The notes beneath the pieces were generated by a model, which saw only the letters and a program-made list of their open reading frames with translations, did not search any database and was not told the origin of the DNA. The position numbers were made by a program, and so were the translations under genes. Below are positions 43,099 through 50,872 of a DNA stretch of 64,000 nt, piece by piece; within the stretch, counting starts at the first letter, position 1, and each line of letters begins with the position of its first letter. Source of the stretch: CBDCVA01 sp965222935 [NCBI: Candidatus Latescibacterota bacterium] (GTDB lineage: Bacteria; Latescibacterota; CBDCVA01); contig CBDCVA010000002.1 in the NCBI GenBank assembly GCA_965222935.1, positions 620,001 to 684,000 on the forward strand, given 5' to 3'.

Positions 43099-44258
43099 GC
43101 AGCGACCTCACCGAGCGCCGCGATCACCAGCTTGGCCGCATCAGCTAGCTCCGTCGCCACGCGGAAGTTCAAGCCCGAGGCGCGCAGAATTTCGCCGCCC
43201 TCCTCGGCGTTGGTTCCCACCAGCCGCACGACGATGGGCGCCGAGCTCCCGAGCTCCCGCAGGCCGTCCACGACACCCCGCGCCACCTGATCGCAGCGGA
43301 CGATGCCCCCGAAGATGTTGATCAAGACGACCGTGACCGCGGGATCGGACAGCAGAATCCGCATCGCTTCGACGACGCGCTCGGCACGGGCCCCGCCTCC
43401 AATGTCCAAAAAATTGGCCGGCGCCTGCCCGGCGAATTTCACCATGTCCATCGTCGCCATCGCCAGCCCCGCGCCGTTGACCAGACAACCCACCGCACCA
43501 TCCATCTTCACGTAGGAGAACCCCGCCTCCGACGCTCGCACCTCCTGGGGCTCCTCCTCTTCGATGTCACGCAGCGCGGCCAGGTCCGGGTGGCGGTATA
43601 GGGCGTTGTCATCCAGTTCCAGCTTGGCGTCGAGCGCCACCACCTCGCCTTGGACCGTCACGGTGAGGGGATTGATCTCGGCCAAGCTCGCGTCGCAAGC
43701 GGCGTAGACCTCATAGAGCTTCGTCACAACGTCGCCCACAGTCCGCGCCGCCCCCGGCGCCACCGTCGCCAGACGGCGAGCCTGAAACGCCCGAAGGCCG
43801 ATCCGAGGGTCCACCGCCTCGCGCACGATCGCCTCAGGGGAACGCGCCGCCATCTGCTCGATCTCGACACCGCCCTCCCTCGATGCCAGAATCGTCGGCC
43901 GACCCGCCGTACGGTCGAGCGTGACCCCCAGGTACAGCTCCTGCGCTATGTCCACTGCTTTCTCGACGAGCACCTTATGCACCGGACGGCCTCCACCGCC
44001 CGTCTGCGCCGTCACGAGCCGCATTCCAAGGATCTCGGCCGCCGCCTCGCGGACCGCCTCAGCGCTCTCCACAACTCGAATACCGCCACCCTTACCGCGA
44101 CCTCCCGCCTGGACCTGAGCCTTGACAGCCAAGCGCCCGTTTCCGATCGCCTGTGCTGCGGCGTAGGCCTCGTCCGCCGAGGACACCACGCGCCCGTCAG
44201 GCACGGGCAGACGATGTTGCCGGAAGATGTCCTTGGCTTGATACTCGTGGAGTTTCAC
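43095..44258 (-). CDS. sucC: Succinyl-CoA synthetase subunit beta
   Basis: 387 residues. ATP-grasp fold with [21 protein letters not shown] at the start, [26 protein letters not shown] and the C-terminal [14 protein letters not shown] loop. I chose GTG 44258 because the product then begins like other SucC proteins and the promoter leaves a leader of about 50 nt; an in-frame GTG at 44294 would leave only about 13 nt. It is the first gene of the sucCD-fab run. Confidence 0.95.
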   Translation of the reverse strand: MKLHEYQAKDIFRQHRLPVPDGRVVSSADEAYAAAQAIGNGRLAVKAQVQAGGRGKGGGIRVVESAEAVREAAAEILGMRLVTAQTGGGGRPVHKVLVEKAVDIAQELYLGVTLDRTAGRPTILASREGGVEIEQMAARSPEAIVREAVDPRIGLRAFQARRLATVAPGAARTVGDVVTKLYEVYAACDASLAEINPLTVTVQGEVVALDAKLELDDNALYRHPDLAALRDIEEEEPQEVRASEAGFSYVKMDGAVGCLVNGAGLAMATMDMVKFAGQAPANFLDIGGGARAERVVEAMRILLSDPAVTVVLINIFGGIVRCDQVARGVVDGLRELGSSAPIVVRLVGTNAEEGGEILRASGLNFRVATELADAAKLVIAALGEVAA

Positions 44259-44313
44259 GTGCGTTCCCGCAATCGCACATTGGGCGGCGCTCACACCTCA
44301 GCAAAACCCAGGA

Positions 44314-44342
44314 AAGATAGAAACATATGCCCATCACGTCAA
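44314..44342 (-). promoter_or_regulatory. Sigma-70-type promoter of sucC
   Basis: TTGACG (44342-44337), 17-nt spacer, TATCTT (44319-44314) on the minus strand, the same boxes as at the tRNA cluster. No terminator is evident until 23.4 kb, so sucCD, DUF177, rpmF, fab, rnc, pgi and the peptide importer may share this start in part. Confidence 0.75.
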
Positions 44343-44385
44343 CTCTCAGCCGCTCCGGGACCCCAGAAATTATGGCGCTTTCGCG

Positions 44386-46143
44386 CTACAGGCGGGCCTC
44401 GCTGTGAAGCCCCACCTCGCCCGCGGGCGAGCGGCCCCGCCGCCATATCCCCCGCACCTTGCCGACCACCTCGAGCCAGCCCAACCGGCGGCCCAGTACC
44501 ACGTAGGCCCTGAAGCCCCTGCCCACCAGCGCCCGCGCGAAGCTCCGGCCGGGCAGGTCGCCTTCGACCTCGTACGGCGCCGCATCCAGGTTCGGGCCGT
44601 CGAATGCCGCGATTCGCGCCGCTACCCTGCTCCGCCCACGCCACGATCGCGTCCAGTCCAAGTGAGCCAGCCAGCCGATGCTTCTCTCCCGAGCGGGAGA
44701 CTCGCGCTCGCCCCGCAGCCCCTCCAGACGACCGCGCCAGCGGCCGTGTTCCACCTGAGCGCGCACCCGCATGCGCCGCCGGAACTCGCGAAAAGCCCCC
44801 GGTGGCGGTACAGGTCGAGCGCCTAACTCGCGCCATTCCCGCAAGCGATCCCGAGCGTCGAGTGTGGCACGCCATGCCCCCTTCGGACGCACCTTAACGA
44901 CGACGCCGACCGTTCGTCCCGTTTCGGGGCCGACCGCGCTCTTCCGGCCTAGCGGGTGTCTGAACAGGTCACCGTAGGTCTGGGTGACCACCCTTGCCCC
45001 CGGCCTCCAACGCGCTACCCACGCGATCCCCGTCTCCCGCGCCTCCGTGTCGTGCGCCAGCGGAGCGCCATGTATGCTGCGGAACCCCTGAGAAAAACGA
45101 CGCGCCTGTAACGCAAACCGTGCCCGCTGCGCGGTCCAGTCGATGCCCCCGACAGCGGCCCATCAATCCCCCACCCCACGCGCCGTCTCACCGAAGACGG
45201 TGGTCCTCCCGAGGCTAAGATTCCAGGTCGCGCTTACAAGGTTCGCCCCTCTATGGCTCCCAGTGGCCGGCTCCTCGTCAGCCCTCACGTTCGGGGCGAG
45301 CGCCGGCACAAATGCACTCCGGCCTACGAGGAGCGCCGCATCGCCAATCCCCCCCAACTGCCAGCCGACCCGACCGACTATAAGCCGCTCGTGCAGGGCA
45401 TTTTCGCGTTCCAGATCGAGCGGGGTGACGTGCGTGCCTTCAGCGATAACTCGCTCCGTCAAGCCGGCCGAACTCGTCGCCGCGTCGTATCGCGTCGACG
45501 AACCGAAGAGCGTGACGACGACGGGTCCCCTAACCGTTTCGACGTAGAGGCCCCTTAGTGCACGGTTCTCTGAGACCGAGCGGTAGCCCACTGCTTCCGA
45601 TTCGCGCAGCTTGAAAAACGTGGGGCCTCGCAGCGCACGTGGATAGCGCCCGAAGAGCAGGCCCTGGCCCACGTCGATCAGATAGTCTCCGACCACCAGG
45701 CGCCGGACGGAGTTCGTGCCGGACCATGCGGCGTAGCCGGAGAGAAAGTCGAACGGCGCCGTCTCTCCGGCATCCTTCTCGGACACGAGGTGACTCTGCC
45801 CCCACCGGCCCGCATCGAAGTCGATCCGCCAGAGGGTTTTCCAGGGGTTCAGGCCAGTACCCTCCACCGCCCTAGACGAGCGGATAGCCTGCGAACGGAC
45901 GCGTAACCGCCAGGGCAGCGGCAGGTCCGTCGTCCCGATAGCTCGTCGCGGCGCTTCGATGTCGGCGAGAGGATCCGCGAGGTCGAAGGTGTCGGTCAGG
46001 GCCAGGACATCGAGCCCTTGGGACTGCGCCCGTGATACGACGGGGACCGTGCTCAGAATGCACACACCGAGGACCGGAAGAAGGGTCACGGCGCCCCGAG
46101 CGACGAGGACCTTTGCAGCCGCCGAGCGCGTGGGAGCGGTCAA
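44386..46143 (-). pseudogene. Outer-membrane beta-barrel protein of the HHH/ComEA-associated type, interrupted by one in-frame TGA
   Basis: A single reading frame of 586 codons contains one stop, TGA at 45165-45163. Upstream (326 codons, TTG start at 46143 overlapping the previous stop as TTGA) there is a signal peptide ending VVSRAQS and barrel strands with GDYLIDVGQGLLFGRY and ENRALRGLYVETV; this resembles the barrel attached to helix-hairpin-helix domains in Bacteroidetes proteins (GDYxxxFGQGL, NExxFLRG). Downstream the same frame continues without a break: WAAVGGIDWTAQRARFALQA, then FSQGFRSIHGAPL, and on through Arg/Trp-rich strands to 44386. So this is one gene cut by a point mutation, a base error or recoding, not two genes. 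No helix-hairpin-helix domain is present. Function unknown. Confidence 0.72.
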
Positions 46144-47948
46144 CGTCGAGCTGGCTCTGATGGGGTCCTAGCGAAGCGGGCCAGAGGCTCGAAGCGTTCC
46201 CGGGTGATGCGCAAGAAGTGGACGTCGCCGTTGGCGCGACCGTAACCCTTAAAGGAGACTTGACCGGTGACGCCATCGTAGCCCGCAACCTCGGCGAGAG
46301 CGCTCGCCAGCGCCTCCCCCGTGCTCGCTCCACCCCGGTAGGCCTTGGCCAGGAGCGAAAAGGCGTCATAGCCGAAGGCTGCGACCGTGGTCGGAGTACG
46401 GCCATACCGCTGTCTATAACTGTTGACGAAGCCGCGCAGTGCACTGTTGCCAGGGTCGTCGAAGTAACCGGCCACGACCACAGCACCGTTCACGTAGCTT
46501 CCACCTTCAACTGCCACTTCGTCGTAGGCCCAGCGGTGACCAGCGAGAATCTGCGTCTCGATTCCGTGGAAGGTCATCTGCGAGGCAATCTGGAGTGCGT
46601 CCTCGGCCGTCGCGGCGATGAGGATGCCATCAATAGTCGTGACGAAAGCCTCCGCCCCTTCCGGTTCGGCTTCGCTTGCAGCCTCCTCTGCGGTGATATC
46701 CGGCTCCACTATCGCCAGGCCCGCCTCTCGGATGCGGGTAAACTGGCCTCTGAAATCCGTCGCGCCGAGCTCGTACCACTCCGTCGCCACGACTTGGCCG
46801 CCCAGCTCCGAGGCACGCTCGGAGAAATTCGTCGCCATCGCCTCGCCCCAAGCGTCTAGCGACGCCAGCACCGCGAAGGCCCTAAGTCCAAGATCCTCCA
46901 CCGCATACTCTGCTAAACGCGCCGCCTCCGTGTGCGCGGAAGCGTTGAGCTGGAAAACCTCTGCGCCCACCGCCGTGATGCCGTCCTGCGTCGCCGTCGG
47001 CGCCACAAGCGGCACGCCATGGCATGTGACGACGCCCGCTGCGGCAATTGTCTCGGGACTGGCCACGGGCCCTATCACGGTCACCAGCCCCTGAGTCACC
47101 GCCAGCTTCTGAGCCGCCAGGACGGCCCCGACAAGCTCGCTCTGCGTATCGCCCACCGCCAGGCTAACGCCCTCGCGTTCATCGCCGAACCAGTGCCGGT
47201 ACGCCAGCCGCACTCCATCCAGAAGTTCCGCCCCGAGCTCTGCGTCGACGCCGCTCAGAGGGGCCAGTACCCCGACGACCGCAACGCCCTCACCAGGGGG
47301 CGATGGCAGCGGCACAGTGGGTTCGGGCTTCGGCGGCTCGGCTGTCGGCGAATGCCCCGAGCTGGATGCAGGCGCGGGCACCATCGCCTGGGCAAGCGTC
47401 AGCGCCCTCCGCACTCGGTCGCCCGTCATCCGCTCCAGGGCGTCGCGAGTTTGAGCGTCGAGGACCTCGTAAGCGACGGCGAAGTGCCGGGAGGCCATGG
47501 CCTCGAGATCGAGCCCAAGGCCGATGCCTACGAGCCCCAAATAGCGCTCGGCCGCTTCTTCAGTCCGCTCCAGACGCAGGGCTGCGTCCGCCCAGACCAG
47601 CCACCCAAACGGCAGGTAGCGGCTGCCCGGAAAGTCCTCACCCAGGCGGGTGACAATGTCCATCGCACGCTCGTACTCGCCGAGCTTGTAGAGCGCCTTG
47701 GCCAACATCAGGTGGCTGGCCGAGGAACTCTGGTTGAGCGGATAGCGCTCCAGGACGTCGGAGAAGTCGAGCCGGGCGCTCACGTACTGCCCACGACGGT
47801 AACGTTCGACGCCCTGCCCGAAGACGGTTCCCGCGTCGGCATTATACGCGGCTCTGGCGAGCCAGTCAGCCTCCTCACTCGCCGCGGGCAAGGCAACGAG
47901 CACGGCAGCCACCAGGGCGGTGACCGGCGCGTAGCGGCTCGCTCTCAT
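46140..47948 (-). CDS. TPR plus type 1 periplasmic-binding fusion protein
   Basis: 602 residues from ATG 47948. A signal peptide (LVAAVLVALPAASEEA) leads to TPR-like helices at about 30-190 (VFGQGVERYRRGQYVSARLDF, HLMLAKALYKLGEYERAMDI), similar to BamD/YbgF repeats. A Pro/Ser-rich linker at about 195-222 joins a Peripla_BP_6 (LivJ-like) domain: VAVVGVLAPLSGVDAELGAELLDGVRLAYRH, then TVIGPVASPETIAAAG. This order recalls LpoA/LppC, the activator of penicillin-binding protein 1A, but it lacks a lipobox. An amino-acid sensor or transporter component is the alternative. The next gene overlaps by 4 nt. A terminator ends only 27 nt before the start codon. Confidence 0.8.
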   Translation of the reverse strand: MRASRYAPVTALVAAVLVALPAASEEADWLARAAYNADAGTVFGQGVERYRRGQYVSARLDFSDVLERYPLNQSSSASHLMLAKALYKLGEYERAMDIVTRLGEDFPGSRYLPFGWLVWADAALRLERTEEAAERYLGLVGIGLGLDLEAMASRHFAVAYEVLDAQTRDALERMTGDRVRRALTLAQAMVPAPASSSGHSPTAEPPKPEPTVPLPSPPGEGVAVVGVLAPLSGVDAELGAELLDGVRLAYRHWFGDEREGVSLAVGDTQSELVGAVLAAQKLAVTQGLVTVIGPVASPETIAAAGVVTCHGVPLVAPTATQDGITAVGAEVFQLNASAHTEAARLAEYAVEDLGLRAFAVLASLDAWGEAMATNFSERASELGGQVVATEWYELGATDFRGQFTRIREAGLAIVEPDITAEEAASEAEPEGAEAFVTTIDGILIAATAEDALQIASQMTFHGIETQILAGHRWAYDEVAVEGGSYVNGAVVVAGYFDDPGNSALRGFVNSYRQRYGRTPTTVAAFGYDAFSLLAKAYRGGASTGEALASALAEVAGYDGVTGQVSFKGYGRANGDVHFLRITRERFEPLARFARTPSEPARR

Positions 47949-47971
47949 CGGGTTCTGGACCAGCCTACGGA

Positions 47972-48001
47972 TAACAAAAAGGCCACCCCGCAAGGGTGGC
48001 C
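47972..48001 (-). terminator. Rho-independent terminator after the DUF151 gene
   Basis: GGCCACCC and GGGTGGCC form a perfect 8-bp stem with a 5-nt loop (minus strand), followed by TTTTTGTTA. It lies 50 nt after the DUF151 stop and stops just 27 nt before the next start codon. Confidence 0.85.
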
Positions 48002-48050
48002 AAAACCTCCACATCGCTCTGGGACGTGAAAGCAGGTGCGCGCCCCGCCT

Positions 48051-48584
48051 TCAGGAACCCAGATCGCCGAGCCTGAAGGAGCCGAAGTCCTCGGGGTTGA
48101 TTCGTTGGAGCCGCTCGCGCAGGTCCTCTGTCCGCTCCTCCGCATCCTTGAGATCCACGTTCATACTGGTCGCGTCCATCACCTTCTCGGAAGCGAAGAT
48201 GGGCGCCTTTGCCTTGAGCGCCAGCGCGATTGAATCGCTCGGCCGCGCGTCCAGCTCGATCACATCCCCGTCCACCTCGAACTCGACGACCGCGTAGTAA
48301 GTCTTCTTGAGCAGGTCGGTGATCGCCACGCGAAGGATCTTCCCCTCCACGCCGTCGAAGATGGTCTTGAGCAGGTCATGCGTCATGGGCCGGTCAAGTC
48401 GGATCCCGGCCAACTCGAACGCAATCGCGCTCGCCTCAGCAGGCCCGATCCAGATCGGAAGCACACGGTCGCCCTCGACTTCCTTCACTAGCACCACAGG
48501 GTGACTCGTGCCCGTATCAACCGCCAGTCCCGAAACGGTGACCGGCACCTGCCCACCGTCGTTCATCCCGCCATCTTGTCCCAT
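48051..48584 (-). CDS. Bifunctional nuclease family protein (DUF151)
   Basis: About 177 residues from ATG 48584; the domain starts VPVTVSGLAVDTGTSHPVVLVKE and contains GDRVLPIWIGPAEASAIAFELAG, RPMTHDLLKTIFD and LDARPSDSIALALKAKAPIFAS, the DUF151 (BFN) signature. Members include plant and bacterial nucleases with DNase and RNase activity; the true role in bacteria is open. The start is uncertain: ATG 48641, 48584 and 48566 are in frame. 48641 would leave only a 15-nt leader after the promoter and put a strong hairpin inside the coding region, so a later one is likelier. The tail EERTEDLRERLQRINPEDF is UvrB/UvrC-like. Confidence 0.87.
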   Translation of the reverse strand: MGQDGGMNDGGQVPVTVSGLAVDTGTSHPVVLVKEVEGDRVLPIWIGPAEASAIAFELAGIRLDRPMTHDLLKTIFDGVEGKILRVAITDLLKKTYYAVVEFEVDGDVIELDARPSDSIALALKAKAPIFASEKVMDATSMNVDLKDAEERTEDLRERLQRINPEDFGSFRLGDLGS

Positions 48585-48610
48585 CTCGCCTGCGCCAAGT
48601 GCCACCTCAT

Positions 48611-48632
48611 CGGGAGCACGGCTGTGCTCCCG
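48611..48632 (-). promoter_or_regulatory. Perfect 9-bp hairpin in the DUF151 leader
   Basis: CGGGAGCAC and GTGCTCCCG are perfectly complementary around a 4-nt loop. On the minus strand it falls between the predicted transcription start (about 48656) and ATG 48584, with no T-run behind it. It may stabilise the message or gate translation; the role is inference. Confidence 0.5.
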
Positions 48633-48662
48633 CATCAGCATTCAGCGTCCTTCACAACAGCC

Positions 48663-48692
48663 AATATACGGCCCGGCGTTCGGAGCCGTCAA
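48663..48692 (-). promoter_or_regulatory. Sigma-70-type promoter of the DUF151 gene
   Basis: TTGACG (48692-48687), 18-nt spacer, TATATT (48668-48663) on the minus strand, located in the short gap after rplI. With the terminator at 47972-48001 this makes the DUF151 gene an independent transcription unit. Confidence 0.7.
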
Positions 48693-48712
48693 ATCAAAAT
48701 GCCGCCTCGGCC

Positions 48713-49156
48713 CTACTCCTTGACGACCCACAGCCTGACCTGCGCCTCCACCTCGGGGTGCAGCCGCACGGGGACCGTGTATACGCCTAGCGCGCGGATC
48801 GGCTCTTCGAGCATGATCCTGCGGCGATCGACTTCGTAGCCCTTCTCGGCGAAGAGCTGAGCGATGTCTCGCGCCGTCACGGAGCCGAACATACGATCCT
48901 CCTCGCCAACCTGGGCCGTCACCGCGAACGATTCCTGCTCAAGCGCCTCCGCTAGCGCTCCCGCCGAATGCTGCGCCCTCTCTCGCCGGACCGTGCGTTG
49001 TTTCCTCTCCTCTTCGTAAACCCTCATATTGGCAGGCGAGGCCGGAAGCGCTAGTTTCTTGGGAATTAAATAGTTGCGCGCGTATCCGTTGGCCGCCTCA
49101 ACGACCTCACCCGCGTCGCCCAGCGCCGGCACCTCGCGCATCAGGATGACCTTCAT
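48713..49156 (-). CDS. rplI: 50S ribosomal protein bL9
   Basis: 147 residues: MKVILMREVPALGDAGEVVEA, NGYARNYLIPKKLALPAS, a long charged helix, and the C-terminal domain with MFGSVTARDIAQLF. bL9 spans neighbouring ribosomes and helps keep the reading frame. Its ATG overlaps the DUF2232 stop (ATGA). It ends the rpsF-rpsR-DUF2232-rplI group. Confidence 0.96.
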   Translation of the reverse strand: MKVILMREVPALGDAGEVVEAANGYARNYLIPKKLALPASPANMRVYEEERKQRTVRRERAQHSAGALAEALEQESFAVTAQVGEEDRMFGSVTARDIAQLFAEKGYEVDRRRIMLEEPIRALGVYTVPVRLHPEVEAQVRLWVVKE

Positions 49157-50094
49157 TGCCCCATCTCCTCAGGCGACGACGCCGACATCTCCACTTTCCG
49201 GCTCAAGCCGCGCACGTCCACCCACGTGTCCACCACACCCAGTGCCAGGAGCAACCCCAAAGACATCAGCCCCCCCACGATGAAAAGGATGCATACGACC
49301 AGTCGACCGAGCCAGCTCACGCGCCACCGCCCCATCGCCCACGCGACGATCGCCAGGCCCTGCACCGCGTAGGGTACCCCGGACAACACCGCCAGGTTCA
49401 GGCCCAACTGCCCCGACCATCCGGCTCCGAAGAACGCCAGCCCCAGGCTGACGATGAAGACCCAGATGAATTCGTCCCATAGCCGCCATGAACGGAACGT
49501 CGGGAAGACCGGAATGGCTATCCCAAGCCGTCGCCCCAGGGGCGCCGCGAGGGCCATGGCGATCACGACGTCTGCCAGAGCCGAAAGCAGCGCCAGGCTC
49601 GGGAAGAGCGCGACGAGCGCCGTGACCGCTGGCTCCAGCGCCCCCGCCCTCCCAGCTTCCGAAAGCCCCAGTGCCGCCAGCGTCCCCTCCATCGCCTGCC
49701 CCGAACGCAAGAGTTCCGCGCGAACCGTCTCCGCCGAACTCGCCCCTAGCGTCACCACGAGCGCCGTGGGCACCATCGCCGTCGCCACGGCCACGGTCGG
49801 CCGCCATCCTTGGCGCACCGCCCAGCCCACTAACCCCATCGTCCCTAGTGTCTTCCCGGCCAAAAGCAAGCTCAGCGGCCACGGCCAGGCCGCGGCGAAC
49901 GCGAAGATCCCGGCGGCGGCCCCCCAACCTAGGACAACCGGTGCCTCAGCCTTCGTCGCTAGAAGGATGACACCCACCAGAGCCGCCACGTCGAAGATGC
50001 CGCCGGAGCGAGGACCCCAAAACCCGACCAACAACCCGATGGCGACACTCAAGGCTATGAGCTTGGCGCGCCCGCCGTCCGCGAAAGACATCAT
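49153..50094 (-). CDS. DUF2232 (YybS-like) integral membrane protein
   Basis: 313 residues with about eight hydrophobic segments, for example LIALSVAIGLLVGFW and LWDEFIWVFIVSLGLAFFGAG. The C-terminal VPYAVQGLAIVAWAM run and the location between rpsR and rplI identify it as DUF2232, the YybS family of unknown function. It starts 13 nt after rpsR. Confidence 0.85.
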   Translation of the reverse strand: MMSFADGGRAKLIALSVAIGLLVGFWGPRSGGIFDVAALVGVILLATKAEAPVVLGWGAAAGIFAFAAAWPWPLSLLLAGKTLGTMGLVGWAVRQGWRPTVAVATAMVPTALVVTLGASSAETVRAELLRSGQAMEGTLAALGLSEAGRAGALEPAVTALVALFPSLALLSALADVVIAMALAAPLGRRLGIAIPVFPTFRSWRLWDEFIWVFIVSLGLAFFGAGWSGQLGLNLAVLSGVPYAVQGLAIVAWAMGRWRVSWLGRLVVCILFIVGGLMSLGLLLALGVVDTWVDVRGLSRKVEMSASSPEEMGQ

Positions 50095-50107
50095 CAGGGG
50101 CTATGGC

Positions 50108-50338
50108 CTACTTGACCATCTCCGCTTGGAATGGCAGGAGAGCCATGTGCCGCGCTCGTTTGATCACCCGGCGTAGCTGCCGCTGATGCCGCGCGCAGGC
50201 GCCCGAGGTCCGCCGCGGAATGATCTTCCCTCGCTCGTTGATGTACCGTCGCAGGAGCCGCTCATTGCGGTAATCGAGGCCCTCGCCTTTGTCCTCGCAA
50301 ATGCGGCAGACTTTCCTGCGGCCACGTCGTCCGTTCAT
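50108..50338 (-). CDS. rpsR: 30S ribosomal protein bS18
   Basis: 76 residues. CRIC at 11-14 and Cys48/His51 ([19 protein letters not shown]) make it the zinc-binding C+ form of bS18; [19 protein letters not shown] is standard. It pairs with bS6 on the platform. Its ATG overlaps the rpsF stop. Confidence 0.97.
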   Translation of the reverse strand: MNGRRGRRKVCRICEDKGEGLDYRNERLLRRYINERGKIIPRRTSGACARHQRQLRRVIKRARHMALLPFQAEMVK

Positions 50339-50829
50339 GCCTTCTCCTCCGCGTTAGCCTCGCCACCGGCCTCCGTCGTCCCAGGCTCGGGAGAGGGCAC
50401 CTCCGCATCGGGTGCCGGCGTTTCTTCCTGCACCGACTCGCTCCCGGTTTCGGCCACACCCGCCGACTCGCGTGCCTCCTCCGTCCCGGCAGACACCTCG
50501 GCATGCATTTCGGCCGGAGCCGCCTCAGCGGTGGGCTTGCGCGGTCGGTTGAGGCGAATCGTCAAGTGGCGGAGGATGGCCTCGTCCACCCGATACGTCC
50601 GCTCCAGTTCGGCCACCGTCGCAGGGGGTGCATCGAAGCCTACGAAAACGTACTGGCCCTGCCGGTGCCCCTTGATCGTGTACGCCAGCCTGCGCGTACC
50701 CCAGCGCTCCACGTCGACCACCGCGCCGCCCTGGGTCGCAACCAGGTCCTGAACCCGGCTCACGCGCTCCTCGAGCGCCCCCTCGTCTTGGTCAGGCGCA
50801 AGAATGATCCCCGTCTCGTAGTGCGGCAT
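50335..50829 (-). CDS. rpsF: 30S ribosomal protein bS6 with a long acidic tail
   Basis: 164 residues. The bS6 fold occupies the first 100: [57 protein letters not shown]. After RKPTAEAAP comes a tail of about 60 residues made almost only of Ala, Glu, Pro, Ser, Gly and Thr. E. coli bS6 carries a short poly-glutamate tail added by RimK; this one is encoded and longer. ATG 50829 follows AGGAG/GAGG. Confidence 0.95.
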   Translation of the reverse strand: MPHYETGIILAPDQDEGALEERVSRVQDLVATQGGAVVDVERWGTRRLAYTIKGHRQGQYVFVGFDAPPATVAELERTYRVDEAILRHLTIRLNRPRKPTAEAAPAEMHAEVSAGTEEARESAGVAETGSESVQEETPAPDAEVPSPEPGTTEAGGEANAEEKA

Positions 50830-50872
50830 CCTCTTTCTCCTCGTCTAGTCCCTAGTTCGGCTCCAGCGCACC

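Noticed and set aside
44353-44385. Terminator after the barrel gene
   Set aside because: A GCGC-GAAA-GCGC stem of only 4 bp with no T-run; too weak to call.
45163-45165. TGA as selenocysteine or tryptophan genome-wide
   Set aside because: Many confident genes end in TGA (rplD, rplC, fab, opp overlaps). No SECIS-like hairpin was recognised directly after the site, and a barrel protein is an unlikely selenoprotein.
44386-46143. Frameshift in the barrel gene
   Set aside because: Both halves start at positions divisible by three on the minus strand, so they share one frame; only a single TGA separates them.
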